A DNA stretch of 64,000 nucleotides, from positions 302,769-366,768 of the forward strand of contig NZ_KE387164.1 in NCBI RefSeq assembly GCF_000430545.1, given 5' to 3'. How positions within the stretch are numbered: position 1 is the stretch's first letter; each line of letters begins with the position of its first letter. Position numbers and translations under genes: made by a program. Below are positions 44,787 to 52,759 of this stretch, piece by piece. This DNA is from Tenacibaculum ovolyticum DSM 18103. Its GTDB lineage: Bacteria > Bacteroidota > Bacteroidia > Flavobacteriales > Flavobacteriaceae. The notes beneath the pieces were generated by a model that was given only the letters and a program-made list of their open reading frames with translations, searched no databases and was not told the DNA's origin.

Positions 44787-45221
44787 ATGAAACCGTTACA
44801 AATTATATCAGCAATTATATTTACTCTTTTACTGGGGATTTCTAATACTGTAGCACAAAATACAATAGAAAGCTTACAACTTTCTCTAGAACAAAAACAG
44901 TTGTTAAAGGCACAAAAAGAGTTAATAAAAAAGAATAGAACCTCTTTTAAAGAATCTCTTACTTCTGAACAAACCGTTTTGTTAAGAAATAAAGCGCTAA
45001 CAAAATTAGAAAGACAACAGGCGCTGAAAAAAACATTAACAAAAACTCAGAAAAAACTATTAACTCAAAATAGTTTAAGTGTTAAGCAAGCTAAAATTAA
45101 ATTTAGAAGCACGTTAACTAAATCTCAGAAACAGCAGCTAAAAAAACGGTTTAAATCTAAAAGAGGTAATTCGAAAAAAAGGATTAAAAAAAATATGCGA
45201 AATAGATTACAAAGAAGATAA
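44787..45221 (+). CDS. Periplasmic LTxxQ repeat protein, probable sensor of the ECF sigma system
   Basis: A 144-residue, strongly basic exported protein; the signal peptide ends near TVAQ (residue 24). The mature part is helical with LTxxQ-type motifs at residues 32 (LSLEQ), 58 (LTSEQ), 84 (LTKTQ) and 110 (LTKSQ), exactly 26 apart, with half-repeats at 71 (LTKLE) and 97 (LSVKQ), giving a 13-residue period. LTxxQ motifs define the CpxP/Spy group, which also includes metal-sensing CnrX-like proteins that control ECF sigma factors. The last 25 residues are mostly Lys/Arg. Role as sensor or chaperone inferred from family and location. Confidence 0.7.
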   Translation: MKPLQIISAIIFTLLLGISNTVAQNTIESLQLSLEQKQLLKAQKELIKKNRTSFKESLTSEQTVLLRNKALTKLERQQALKKTLTKTQKKLLTQNSLSVKQAKIKFRSTLTKSQKQQLKKRFKSKRGNSKKRIKKNMRNRLQRR

Positions 45222-45255
45222 AAAGAAATAACTTCTTCTTTTTTATTAATTGATT

Positions 45256-45283
45256 ATAGTGCTTGAGATCTCTCAAGCACTAT
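45256..45283 (+). terminator. Terminator after the ECF module
   Basis: ATAGTGCTTGAGA and TCTCAAGCACTAT, perfect 13-bp arms around two bases, then TTTT. It ends the sigma operon. Confidence 0.8.
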
Positions 45284-45303
45284 TTTGTGTTTTTATAAGA
45301 TAT

Positions 45304-46191
45304 ATGAAAAAAACGGTTGTACTTTTCTTTTTATTACTCAGTTTTTTAAATTGTTATGGTCAAAATGAACCTAAAGCAAATGATGAAAATGACTCAATAG
45401 AAGAAAACGAAATAATAGATGCTATTTTAGGAAGAGAAGATGACGACGAATTTCTTAAATCGGCTACGAAATTTCAGTTTATACATGTTTCATTAGATTA
45501 TAATAACAAGTCATATTTTTCAGGAAGAGATATAGGAACAGCACAGTTTAATGTTAGTCCACAATTAACATATTTACATTCTAATGGTTTATTTGGTGGG
45601 CTAAGCGGGGTTTATTATGATCAGTTTTCACCCGAATGGGATTATACTGCTTTAACAATTGGATACGGTAAAAATTTTGGTAAGAATGGAAAATATAGTT
45701 GGTCTACCTCTTATATAAGATATTTTTATACAGATATATCAGAAGAAAATCCATTTAAAAACAGTATTTCTCTAGAGGTAGAAATAGATAATAAAAAGAA
45801 AACATTAGGAACCGAAATAGTAACAACATATTTATTTGGAGACGACACTTCATTTCAATTAATGTCTTCAACTTATGGTGTTTTAAATTTAATTAAAACT
45901 AAAAAATATCATTTAAAATTGCGACCACAATTAAATATAGTTATAGCACAACAAACAATTCAATTAGCGCAAACATTTACTTTTAGAAATCAACAAGTTA
46001 CAAGATATATAAAGAACAACGATTTTGGACTTATTAATACGCAATTACATTTACCATTACAGTGTAATGTTGGTAATTTTGATTTTGAATTAGGGTATAT
46101 AATTAACTTTCCAACTGCATTAAAAGGAGAAACAAATTTGAAGAATACGAACTCATTTAATTTATCTATGTCGTATTTGTTTGATTTATAG
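45304..46191 (+). CDS. Putative outer membrane beta-barrel protein
   Basis: A 295-residue exported protein. The start at 45304 (MKKTVVLFFLLLSFLNCYGQ) is chosen because it begins the signal peptide; upstream in-frame codons lie in the terminator. An acidic segment (about 22-50; NDENDSIEENEIIDAI) precedes a beta-rich domain with alternating strands such as YSWSTSYIRYFYTD and the C-terminal NSFNLSMSYLFDL. The pattern suggests an outer membrane barrel. No known family recognised. Whether it belongs to the ECF regulon is open; no P1-P3-like box precedes it. Confidence 0.55.
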   Translation: MKKTVVLFFLLLSFLNCYGQNEPKANDENDSIEENEIIDAILGREDDDEFLKSATKFQFIHVSLDYNNKSYFSGRDIGTAQFNVSPQLTYLHSNGLFGGLSGVYYDQFSPEWDYTALTIGYGKNFGKNGKYSWSTSYIRYFYTDISEENPFKNSISLEVEIDNKKKTLGTEIVTTYLFGDDTSFQLMSSTYGVLNLIKTKKYHLKLRPQLNIVIAQQTIQLAQTFTFRNQQVTRYIKNNDFGLINTQLHLPLQCNVGNFDFELGYIINFPTALKGETNLKNTNSFNLSMSYLFDL

Positions 46192-46250
46192 TAAGTAATT
46201 CAACACAAAGTGTAATTTGTATAAAAAATAGTTTCGAAGTTTTTTCGTTG

Positions 46251-46258
46251 TATATTTG
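46251..46258 (+). promoter_or_regulatory. Promoter -7 element of the M23 peptidase gene
   Basis: TATATTTG (TAnnTTTG) ends 20 bases before the GTG start codon at 46279, which supports that start. Confidence 0.5.
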
Positions 46259-46278
46259 AATCCCAAACCTGTATTAAC

Positions 46279-47142
46279 GTGACTAAAACTCATAAAAAGC
46301 GAAAGCTTAAGCAAAAACTGATTGATAAATATCGATTGGTAATTTTAAATGAAGATACTTTTCAAGAAAAGTTTTCTTTAAAATTATCACGTTTAAATGT
46401 ATTTGTTTTTGGAGGTGTATTCTCAGTAGTGCTAATTGCATTAACATCATTATTAATTGCATTTACTGGTTTAAGAGAATATATACCAGGCTATGCTTCT
46501 ACATCATTAAAAAAGAAAGCCACTCGATTAGTATATGAAGCTGATTCTTTAAAAACTCGCTTGGCAGTTATAGAGCGTTATACGAAAGCACTAAAACCTG
46601 TCTTAACAGGAGAAATTAGATCTGAAAAAATAGACTCAATAAAAATCGAAGCTCAAAACCTTACTTTTAACGAAAGTAAATTGCAAGCATCTAAACAAGA
46701 TTCATTATTTAGAGCTAAAATTGAAGGTAAAGATCGTTTTCCTTTGTCTGAAGGAGCAGCAGGTAGAGCTAAAATTGTGTTTTTTTCGCCATTAACAGGT
46801 ACTGTATCGCAAGCGTTTAATATGAACGATAAACACTACGCGCTCGATATTGTTGCAAAAACAGGAACTCCAGTAAAAGCGATTGCTGACGGAACAGTTA
46901 TTTTAGCAGAGTGGACAGCTGAAACAGGTTATGTAATAACAATACAGCACCCTAATAAGTTTATTTCGGTATATAAACATAACGGAAGCTTATTAAAACA
47001 ACAAGGTGATGTTGTAAAGTCGGGTGAAGCCATAGCTAGTGTAGGTTCAACAGGAGAACTAACTACAGGTGCACATTTACATTTCGAATTATGGAATAAT
47101 GGATTTCCAGTAAATCCGACAGATTATATAGATTTCCAGTAA
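46279..47142 (+). CDS. M23-family membrane-anchored peptidoglycan endopeptidase
   Basis: A 287-residue cell-wall hydrolase or regulator. A basic cytoplasmic N-terminus (HKKRKLKQKL) is followed by one TM helix (about 41-63), a periplasmic coiled region (about 75-150) and a LytM/M23 domain (about 170-287). The Zn-binding residues are intact: H186 and D190 in HYALD and the H266-L-H268 motif in GAHLHFELW. The GTG start is supported by the promoter position and by lack of an upstream ATG. Likely cleaves peptide cross-links during growth or division. Confidence 0.88.
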   Translation: MTKTHKKRKLKQKLIDKYRLVILNEDTFQEKFSLKLSRLNVFVFGGVFSVVLIALTSLLIAFTGLREYIPGYASTSLKKKATRLVYEADSLKTRLAVIERYTKALKPVLTGEIRSEKIDSIKIEAQNLTFNESKLQASKQDSLFRAKIEGKDRFPLSEGAAGRAKIVFFSPLTGTVSQAFNMNDKHYALDIVAKTGTPVKAIADGTVILAEWTAETGYVITIQHPNKFISVYKHNGSLLKQQGDVVKSGEAIASVGSTGELTTGAHLHFELWNNGFPVNPTDYIDFQ

Positions 47143-47218
47143 TTAAAAGAGAAGAAAGTATAGCACATTATTTGTTTTTTGCAAACTGATGTCGTTTCTT
47201 ACATCTAAATATTTTAAA

Positions 47219-48712
47219 ATGAGTATCAAATCTAAATTGGCAATTCCCTTTGCTAAACAAGTACGAAAAAGAGTTTATAAATGGGCAAATAAGCCTCATG
47301 AAACACAAAAAAAAGTATTTCAGTATTTGGTAACTGAAGGCTGTAAAACAGCTTTTGGAAAAGATCACGATTTTATATCTATAAATAATTACGAAGACTT
47401 TAAAAAACGCGTACCTGTAAACGATTATGAAGGGTTGCGTACCTATGTAGATAGAATGGTTGCAGGTGAAGAGAATGTATTGTGGAAAGGAAAACCTTTG
47501 TATTTTGCAAAAACTTCAGGAACTACCTCTGGGGCAAAATATATTCCCATAACTAAAGAATCTATGCCTACACATATAAAAGCAGCACGTAATGCCTTGT
47601 TATTTTATGTGGCAGAAACAAATGATGCTAGTTTTGTAAATGGAAAAATGATTTTTTTACAAGGAAGCCCTGTTTTAGAAGAGGTGAACGGCGTAAAATT
47701 AGGACGATTAAGCGGTATTGCTGCGCATTATGTACCAAATTACTTATTAAAAAACCGTTTACCAAGTTGGGAAACCAATTGTATTGAAGATTGGGATACC
47801 AAGGTGAATAAAGTAGTTGAAGAAACCATTAATGAAGATATGTCTGTAATTAGCGGAATTCCGTCTTGGGTGCAAATGTATTTTGAAAAATTGATTGATA
47901 AAACAGGAAAAACAATTTCGGAGATTTTTCCGAACTTTAATTTCTTTGTATACGGAGGTGTGAATTTTGAACCGTATAAAAATAAGTTTGAAACTTTAAT
48001 AGGTAAAAAGATTGATTATGTTGAGTTGTATCCTGCTTCTGAAGGGTTTATTGCTTATCAAGATTCGCAAACGGAAAAAGGAATGCTATTGCAATTAAAC
48101 TCAGGTATTTTTTATGAGTTTATTCCTGCAACAGAATTTTTTGATGAAAACCCAACACGTATTTCTTTAAAAGATGTGCAATTAGGTATTAATTATGCAA
48201 TCATCTTAAATACTTCGGCAGGTCTTTGGGGATATAATATTGGAGATACAGTAGAGTTTACCTCGTTAAAACCTTACAGAATAAAAGTAACAGGACGTAT
48301 TAAACATTTTATTTCAGCTTTTGGTGAGCATGTTATTGGTAAAGAAGTAGAAAAAGCATTAAATGATGCCATTGTAGGAACTTCTATAAATGTAAGTGAA
48401 TTTACAGTAGCACCACAGGTAAATCCAGAAAGCGGATTACCATATCATGAATGGTTTATAGAGTTTGAAAATGAACCTGATAACTTAGAAGAGTTAGCGG
48501 CTAAAATAGATGCGTCTATGCAAAGTCAAAACGTATACTATTTCGATTTAATTACAGGTAAAATATTACAACCGTTAATTATTAGAAGCGTTAAAAAAGG
48601 AGGCTTTCATGAGTATATGAAATCGATAGGGAAGTTTGGTGGACAAAATAAAATTCCACAATTATCCGATAACCGTAAAATTGCTGATGTTTTAAATAAT
48701 TTTTTAGTGTAA
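47219..48712 (+). CDS. GH3 auxin-responsive promoter family protein (acyl-adenylase fold)
   Basis: A 497-residue cytoplasmic protein. The start at 47219 (MSIKSKLAIPFAKQ) matches the expected beginning; ten upstream residues are excluded. The ATP-binding motif FAKTSGTTSGAKYIPIT (about 97-113) and the second motif VELYPASEGFIAYQ identify the GH3 family. Late motifs are GLWGYNIGDTVEF and FISAFGEHVIGKEVE. Plant relatives join amino acids to hormones. Bacteroidota members are widespread but without a known substrate. Single gene. Confidence 0.88.
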   Translation: MSIKSKLAIPFAKQVRKRVYKWANKPHETQKKVFQYLVTEGCKTAFGKDHDFISINNYEDFKKRVPVNDYEGLRTYVDRMVAGEENVLWKGKPLYFAKTSGTTSGAKYIPITKESMPTHIKAARNALLFYVAETNDASFVNGKMIFLQGSPVLEEVNGVKLGRLSGIAAHYVPNYLLKNRLPSWETNCIEDWDTKVNKVVEETINEDMSVISGIPSWVQMYFEKLIDKTGKTISEIFPNFNFFVYGGVNFEPYKNKFETLIGKKIDYVELYPASEGFIAYQDSQTEKGMLLQLNSGIFYEFIPATEFFDENPTRISLKDVQLGINYAIILNTSAGLWGYNIGDTVEFTSLKPYRIKVTGRIKHFISAFGEHVIGKEVEKALNDAIVGTSINVSEFTVAPQVNPESGLPYHEWFIEFENEPDNLEELAAKIDASMQSQNVYYFDLITGKILQPLIIRSVKKGGFHEYMKSIGKFGGQNKIPQLSDNRKIADVLNNFLV

Positions 48713-48750
48713 GTATTATTACAAGGTAGAGCAATGATTTATAACAACTT

Positions 48751-48813
48751 CATTGCGAGGTACAAAGCAATCTTATTCAAAAAGCGTCATTGCGAACAAA
48801 GTGAAGCAATCTG
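48751..48813 (+). repeat. Two copies of the CATTGCGAG-N-AAGCAATCT intergenic repeat
   Basis: CATTGCGAGGTACAAAGCAATCTT at 48751-48774 and CGTCATTGCGAACAAAGTGAAGCAATCTG at 48785-48813 (shown here only in outline: cattgcga ... aagcaatct). Related copies lie at 51219-51245 and, inverted, at 51501-51532. It is a dispersed intergenic repeat of the type seen in many Bacteroidota genomes. The rest of the 265-base gap has no gene. Confidence 0.7.
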
Positions 48814-48977
48814 TTTAATGTTGTGAATATATTAATCAACTGTAGCATAGTGAACTGACGTTTTTGTAGTTGACAATTTGAATAATAAAGTGTTCTTTTT
48901 AGTATTTTTCTAACATAAGAGTTTAGTTAAATTCATTTTTTATTGTAGATTTAAACCCTAACCAATAAATAAACAAC

Positions 48978-49454
48978 ATGAGTACAACGATTAATGGAGT
49001 AACATTAAATTTAGTGCAGTTTTTAGAATTTGACACAAATATTCCTGCTGCAAACAAACCTTCAGGACCATTGGTAAATATTTCTGACGTAGAAGGAGGT
49101 AATAATACACCATATACGCTAACTGTATTAGCTTACTTACCAAGCAACACATTAAATCAAGTAGAAAATACAACTGGTTTAGCTTTAAAAGAGGATTTAA
49201 TTTACTTAGACTATTATGGTATTACCGATGTTAATGTATTGAATAAAGAGGGTAACACAATTACTATTCAATGCAGAGATTTTCGTGTAGAATTTAATTG
49301 TGAAGAAGAGGCTACAGAATACGATTTGTATTATGTGCAGTTTACGTATCAAATAAATGATGGAAGTTCTGCAGATGCTGTCTTATTAAGAGATGATGAT
49401 GAAGATCCTGAAACTGACAGGGGTACTGTAACTACACCTAGAGATGGGGAGTAA
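48978..49454 (+). CDS. Uncharacterised 158-residue protein, coupled to the histidine kinase
   Basis: A 158-residue acidic protein with no signal peptide and no TM segment. It opens MSTTINGVTLNLVQFLEF, has several predicted strands (YTLTVLAYLPSN, ITIQCRDFRVEFNCEEE, YDLYYVQFTYQIND) and ends in an acidic tail (DDDEDPETDRG). I recognise no family. Its stop codon lies inside the start of the TPR histidine kinase (11-base overlap), so the two are translationally coupled. It might be a signalling partner or cargo of that kinase, but this is inference from position. Confidence 0.6.
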   Translation: MSTTINGVTLNLVQFLEFDTNIPAANKPSGPLVNISDVEGGNNTPYTLTVLAYLPSNTLNQVENTTGLALKEDLIYLDYYGITDVNVLNKEGNTITIQCRDFRVEFNCEEEATEYDLYYVQFTYQINDGSSADAVLLRDDDEDPETDRGTVTTPRDGE

Positions 49455-51144
49455 AAAATTATATTTGTGTTTTATATTTGTAAATACTATAATGTTCTCT
49501 CAATCCCAAATTGGAAGTTTGAGATTTAAAATAGACAGTATTAGTAATATAAGAAGTGAAAATGATTTATTTAGAAAAGCTTCATACTTTTTCTTTCAGA
49601 AAGAGTATGATTCTAGTTATGTTTTAAGTCAAAAAGCTTTGTCTTCTACGAAGTATCAAGATGAAAAAGATATTTTAAAATATATACAAGGTTCTTCAGC
49701 TATCAAAAAAGGATTATATAGAAAAGCTTTGGAAAGTATATCTTCCATTTCAAACAATAATTATTATGTTTTAAAGGAATTTAAACTAGGTCGAATTTAT
49801 ATAAATTTGAAAAAATATAATAAGGCTATTTATCATTATAAAAGATGGGAGGGGTATAATGATTCTGATTTAAGATTCAAAAAAGATGGATATCATAATT
49901 TAGGTTTAAGTTATATACATTTAAAGAAGTATGATAAAGCAAAGCAATATTTTAATAAAGAACTAAGTCTAATTAATAAAAAAGATACTTTAGAGCTAGT
50001 AACGGTAAAAATGGATTTGGCTAATGTCTATTATGGACAATATATGGACGATAAGGCTATACCTTTATTTATAGAGAGTTATGAATTGGCAAAAATTTTT
50101 TCAAGTATAAAGTTAAAACAGAATTCAGCTCAAAATATGGCGGTAGTCGAGCGTAATAGAAAACGCTATAAAGAAAGTGTAGGGTATTATAGAGAATTTA
50201 TTAAATGGAAAGATTCTATTTGGAGTAGAGACCGTATTTGGCAATTGACTGAAAAGGATAAGAAAATAGCAGTTGCACAAAAACAACAAGAAATAGTAGT
50301 GCAAAATGAGCAAATAAAGCGTCAAAAAGTAGTCCAAAAAGGATTACTTTTCGGTGCTTCTGGTTTGTTAGTTTTCTTAGGAGGTTTGGCTTTTTTTTAT
50401 AGGAAATTACAAAGTAAAAATAGGCTTATTACCGAGCAAAAAGAGGCTTTAAATGTGGCTAATAACACTAAGAATTATTTGTTTTCGGTGGTGTCGCACG
50501 ATTTACGTTCGCCTATAAATAGTATAAAAAGGCAGCATCAAAAATTAGCAAAACATATTGCTAATAATGATTTGCCTGCAATTAAAGAAGCTACGAAATC
50601 GGCTATTGCAGTTACCGAAAGTACGAGTCATTTATTAAATAATGTATTGCACTGGTCGTTAGAGCAAAGTAATATGTTAAATTTCTCTGAAGAAGAACAT
50701 GCGCTGCAACCTGTTATAGAACAGGTGTTGTTCGATTATGAAAATTTAGCGGAGGCAAAAGCTATTTCAATTGCTAGTAATTTAGATAGTGATGTTATTG
50801 TGCTTACAGATAAAGAATCGTTGAAAATCGTAATTCGGAATTTAATTGATAATTCGATAAAATACATGGATGGTTCTGGAAGTATCTCTGTGAAAACAGA
50901 AAAGTATTCAGAAACTCAAGCACGTATTGAAATTAAAGATTCAGGTATTGGAATATCTGAAGAAAAACTTCAAAAAATAAATGCTTTAAAAGATTTGTCT
51001 ATTGATAAGATAGACCGATCTAAAGGAATCGGATTAGGTTTACTACTATGTCAAACACTAATTAAGAAAAACAACGGAACATTATTCTTTAAAAGCGAAG
51101 AAGGAGCAAGTACCACAGCGGTTATATTGTTACCTTTAGCTTAA
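49444..51144 (+). CDS. TPR-containing membrane histidine kinase
   Basis: A 566-residue sensor kinase. A signal peptide is at 1-19. TPR-like helical repeats fill the periplasmic part (about 40-270, for example YHNLGLSYIHLKKYDKAKQYF). One TM segment lies at 300-318, then a cytoplasmic kinase. The H-box SVVSHDLRSPINS has phospho-acceptor H352. The HATPase has N-box IRNLIDNSIKY, DSGIGI and GIGLGLLL. It overlaps the upstream small gene and is followed by a terminator. A LytTR response regulator lies 558 bases downstream as a candidate partner. Confidence 0.88.
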   Translation: MGSKKLYLCFIFVNTIMFSQSQIGSLRFKIDSISNIRSENDLFRKASYFFFQKEYDSSYVLSQKALSSTKYQDEKDILKYIQGSSAIKKGLYRKALESISSISNNNYYVLKEFKLGRIYINLKKYNKAIYHYKRWEGYNDSDLRFKKDGYHNLGLSYIHLKKYDKAKQYFNKELSLINKKDTLELVTVKMDLANVYYGQYMDDKAIPLFIESYELAKIFSSIKLKQNSAQNMAVVERNRKRYKESVGYYREFIKWKDSIWSRDRIWQLTEKDKKIAVAQKQQEIVVQNEQIKRQKVVQKGLLFGASGLLVFLGGLAFFYRKLQSKNRLITEQKEALNVANNTKNYLFSVVSHDLRSPINSIKRQHQKLAKHIANNDLPAIKEATKSAIAVTESTSHLLNNVLHWSLEQSNMLNFSEEEHALQPVIEQVLFDYENLAEAKAISIASNLDSDVIVLTDKESLKIVIRNLIDNSIKYMDGSGSISVKTEKYSETQARIEIKDSGIGISEEKLQKINALKDLSIDKIDRSKGIGLGLLLCQTLIKKNNGTLFFKSEEGASTTAVILLPLA

Positions 51145-51153
51145 TTTTATTAT

Positions 51154-51189
51154 AATACGAGTGGTGTAAAAACTACTCGTATTTTTTTA
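51154..51189 (+). terminator. Terminator after the histidine kinase
   Basis: AATACGAGTGGT and ACTACTCGTATT pair over 12 bases (one G-T) and are followed by six Ts. Confidence 0.82.
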
Positions 51190-51218
51190 TGCCTTTTTTT
51201 AATTACTTGTTAACTGTC

Positions 51219-51245
51219 CGTCATTGCGAGGCACGAAGCAATCTG
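51219..51245 (+). repeat. Copy of the CATTGCGAG...AAGCAATCT repeat
   Basis: CGTCATTGCGAGGCACGAAGCAATCTG-type copy (positions 51219-51245), the best preserved of the family in the window; see 48751-48813. Confidence 0.7.
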
Positions 51246-51295
51246 TTTTCTCAAGATAACCTTATATCTAAATCTAAAACGAAAAGAGCAACGAG

Positions 51296-51424
51296 CTGTC
51301 AGTTCGAGTGATTTTTATGTAGAGAAACGGAATAAAAATTATATCGAGAACTAATTTATGCAGTAAAAGTTGTTCTCGATACAAATCTTACTCATTTCAA
51401 TCGTAAGATTCACTCGAAATGACA
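51296..51424. repeat. Two adjacent CAGTTCGAGTGA...ATCGAGAACT palindromic repeats
   Basis: First unit 51298-51351: left arm AGTTCGAGTGATTTTTAT, right arm ATAAAAAT...ATCGAGAACT. Second unit 51368-51424: TTCTCGATACAAATCTTAC paired with GTAAGATTCACTCGAA. The outer TCGAG words match the copy at 15278-15321. Each could form a long hairpin. Together with the flanking CATTGCGAG repeats, the 558-base gap between kinase and response regulator (51145-51702) is a repeat island without a gene. Confidence 0.72.
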
Positions 51425-51465
51425 GTGTGTTTATCAAAATATATGGAAGGTTATTTAATCGTTTA

Positions 51466-51532
51466 AAAGCAATCTGTTTGCTTTCGCGTTCTAAATGTTG
51501 AGATTACTTCGTCGTTCCTTCTCGTAATGACG
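51466..51532 (-). repeat. Inverted, degenerate CATTGCGAG repeat
   Basis: AGATTACTTCGTCG...CTCGTAATGACG (51501-51532) is the reverse complement of the repeat, with small changes. A fragment AAGCAATCTG at 51469-51478 in direct orientation makes a degenerate inverted pair. Confidence 0.6.
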
Positions 51533-51702
51533 AGTGTATTTGTTGTTTTGATAAACAAAAGAATACTTTTTTATTATAAATTACTGAATAGTAGAGTTGC
51601 TTCATTATTTAGCCCTGTAAAGACAAACTATAATGTTTTTGCTGAGAATTATGACCAAATAAGTATCTTCGTAAAAACGAACATTATAAATATTTAGCCC
51701 CA

Positions 51703-52446
51703 ATGAATAACTTACGATTGTTACTTTTAGAAGATTTAGATGAAGAAGCTACAGAAATCATTGAGTTTTTAGAAGATAATAAGTACGAAGTTATCCGTGT
51801 TAAAAATGCTTCAGAGGCTGAAAAAGAAATAAAAAATCGATTTTTTGATATCATTCTTTTAGATATTATGATTAACGGCAGCCCTGAGGGGATTTCGTTA
51901 GCACATCGTTTGAATAAAGAAAATATTGAAGCTCCTTTTCTATTTTTAACAAGTATGCAAAGTAAAGCGGTGTTTAATGAGGCTAAACTTACGAAACCAT
52001 ATACTTATTTATTAAAACCATTTAACAAACTAGAGCTATTGTATTCTTTAGAGCTAGCTTTAGAGAAATTTCACGAACAATCGAGTAGTATTAGTTTAAG
52101 TGATAAAAACGGAATTGTAAGTCCGTCGTTTTTATTCATAAAAAAGAAACGAAGCATCATGAAGGTAGATACAGCATCTATTATTTATGTTGAAGTTAAA
52201 GAGAAGTATTGTAGGCTTGTATGTAATGAAGGCGATTATTTAATAAAACTATCGTTAACAAAAGTTAAAGAACTACTTGGTGATACAGAGTTTACACAAA
52301 CTCACCGAAATTATTTAGTGAATTTAAAAAAGATTAAAGAAATTTATTTTGAAGATAATTTATTGATTTTAGAAAACAATCATAAAATATCGTTTAGTGA
52401 ACGTTTTAAAAATCAGTTTATAAAAAATAATACTATTTTTAGATAA
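51703..52446 (+). CDS. LytTR-family response regulator
   Basis: A 247-residue transcription regulator. A receiver domain spans 1-120, with acidic pocket LLLEDLDEEA and phospho-acceptor D54 (IILLDIMINGSPEG). A LytTR DNA-binding domain spans about 145-247 (SIIYVEVKEKYCRLVCNEGDYLIKLSLTKV, FTQTHRNYLVNLKKI). Such regulators bind direct repeats upstream of target genes. The nearest kinase is the TPR histidine kinase upstream, separated by a repeat-filled gap and a terminator, so pairing is likely but not proven. Confidence 0.92.
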   Translation: MNNLRLLLLEDLDEEATEIIEFLEDNKYEVIRVKNASEAEKEIKNRFFDIILLDIMINGSPEGISLAHRLNKENIEAPFLFLTSMQSKAVFNEAKLTKPYTYLLKPFNKLELLYSLELALEKFHEQSSSISLSDKNGIVSPSFLFIKKKRSIMKVDTASIIYVEVKEKYCRLVCNEGDYLIKLSLTKVKELLGDTEFTQTHRNYLVNLKKIKEIYFEDNLLILENNHKISFSERFKNQFIKNNTIFR

Positions 52447-52693
52447 AAAACGATAAAAAAACATAGTAAATCCCCCCGAATCTAGTTCTGTTAATTACCG
52501 CTTTTTTTAACTTATCTTTTAGTCGAAAAAAAATAGTAACCCTTAATTTTTTTTAACATCTCAAAAATATGCCTACACATGGGTTTTTAATATAGTATTT
52601 CCTTAAAGTAAGCAAATTCAGGTATAAGTGTATTAAAAAAAGATATAAGCGTATTGTTTTTTAAATATAAGTAATTATGAGTTTATTTCAAAT

Positions 52694-52759
52694 AAAAAAA
52701 GGTAGGATATAAAATAGAATCTCCCCTTTATGGATTATATCTTATAACTACCTTTTTTT
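52694..52759 (+). other. Long hairpin and AT-rich repeats in a 536-base gene-free gap
   Basis: Perfect 12-bp arms AAAAAAAGGTAG and CTACCTTTTTTT enclose a further inner pair GATATAA/TTATATC and a loop containing TCTCCCCTTTA. The 3' arm ends in seven Ts, as in a terminator, but it lies 250 bases beyond the LytTR gene, so it may end a small RNA. Around it, GGTATAAGTG occurs at 52621 and 52928, GATATAAGCG at 52642, and AAAAACGTAT near 52910 and 52951. No ORF is evident between 52447 and 52982. Confidence 0.45.
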
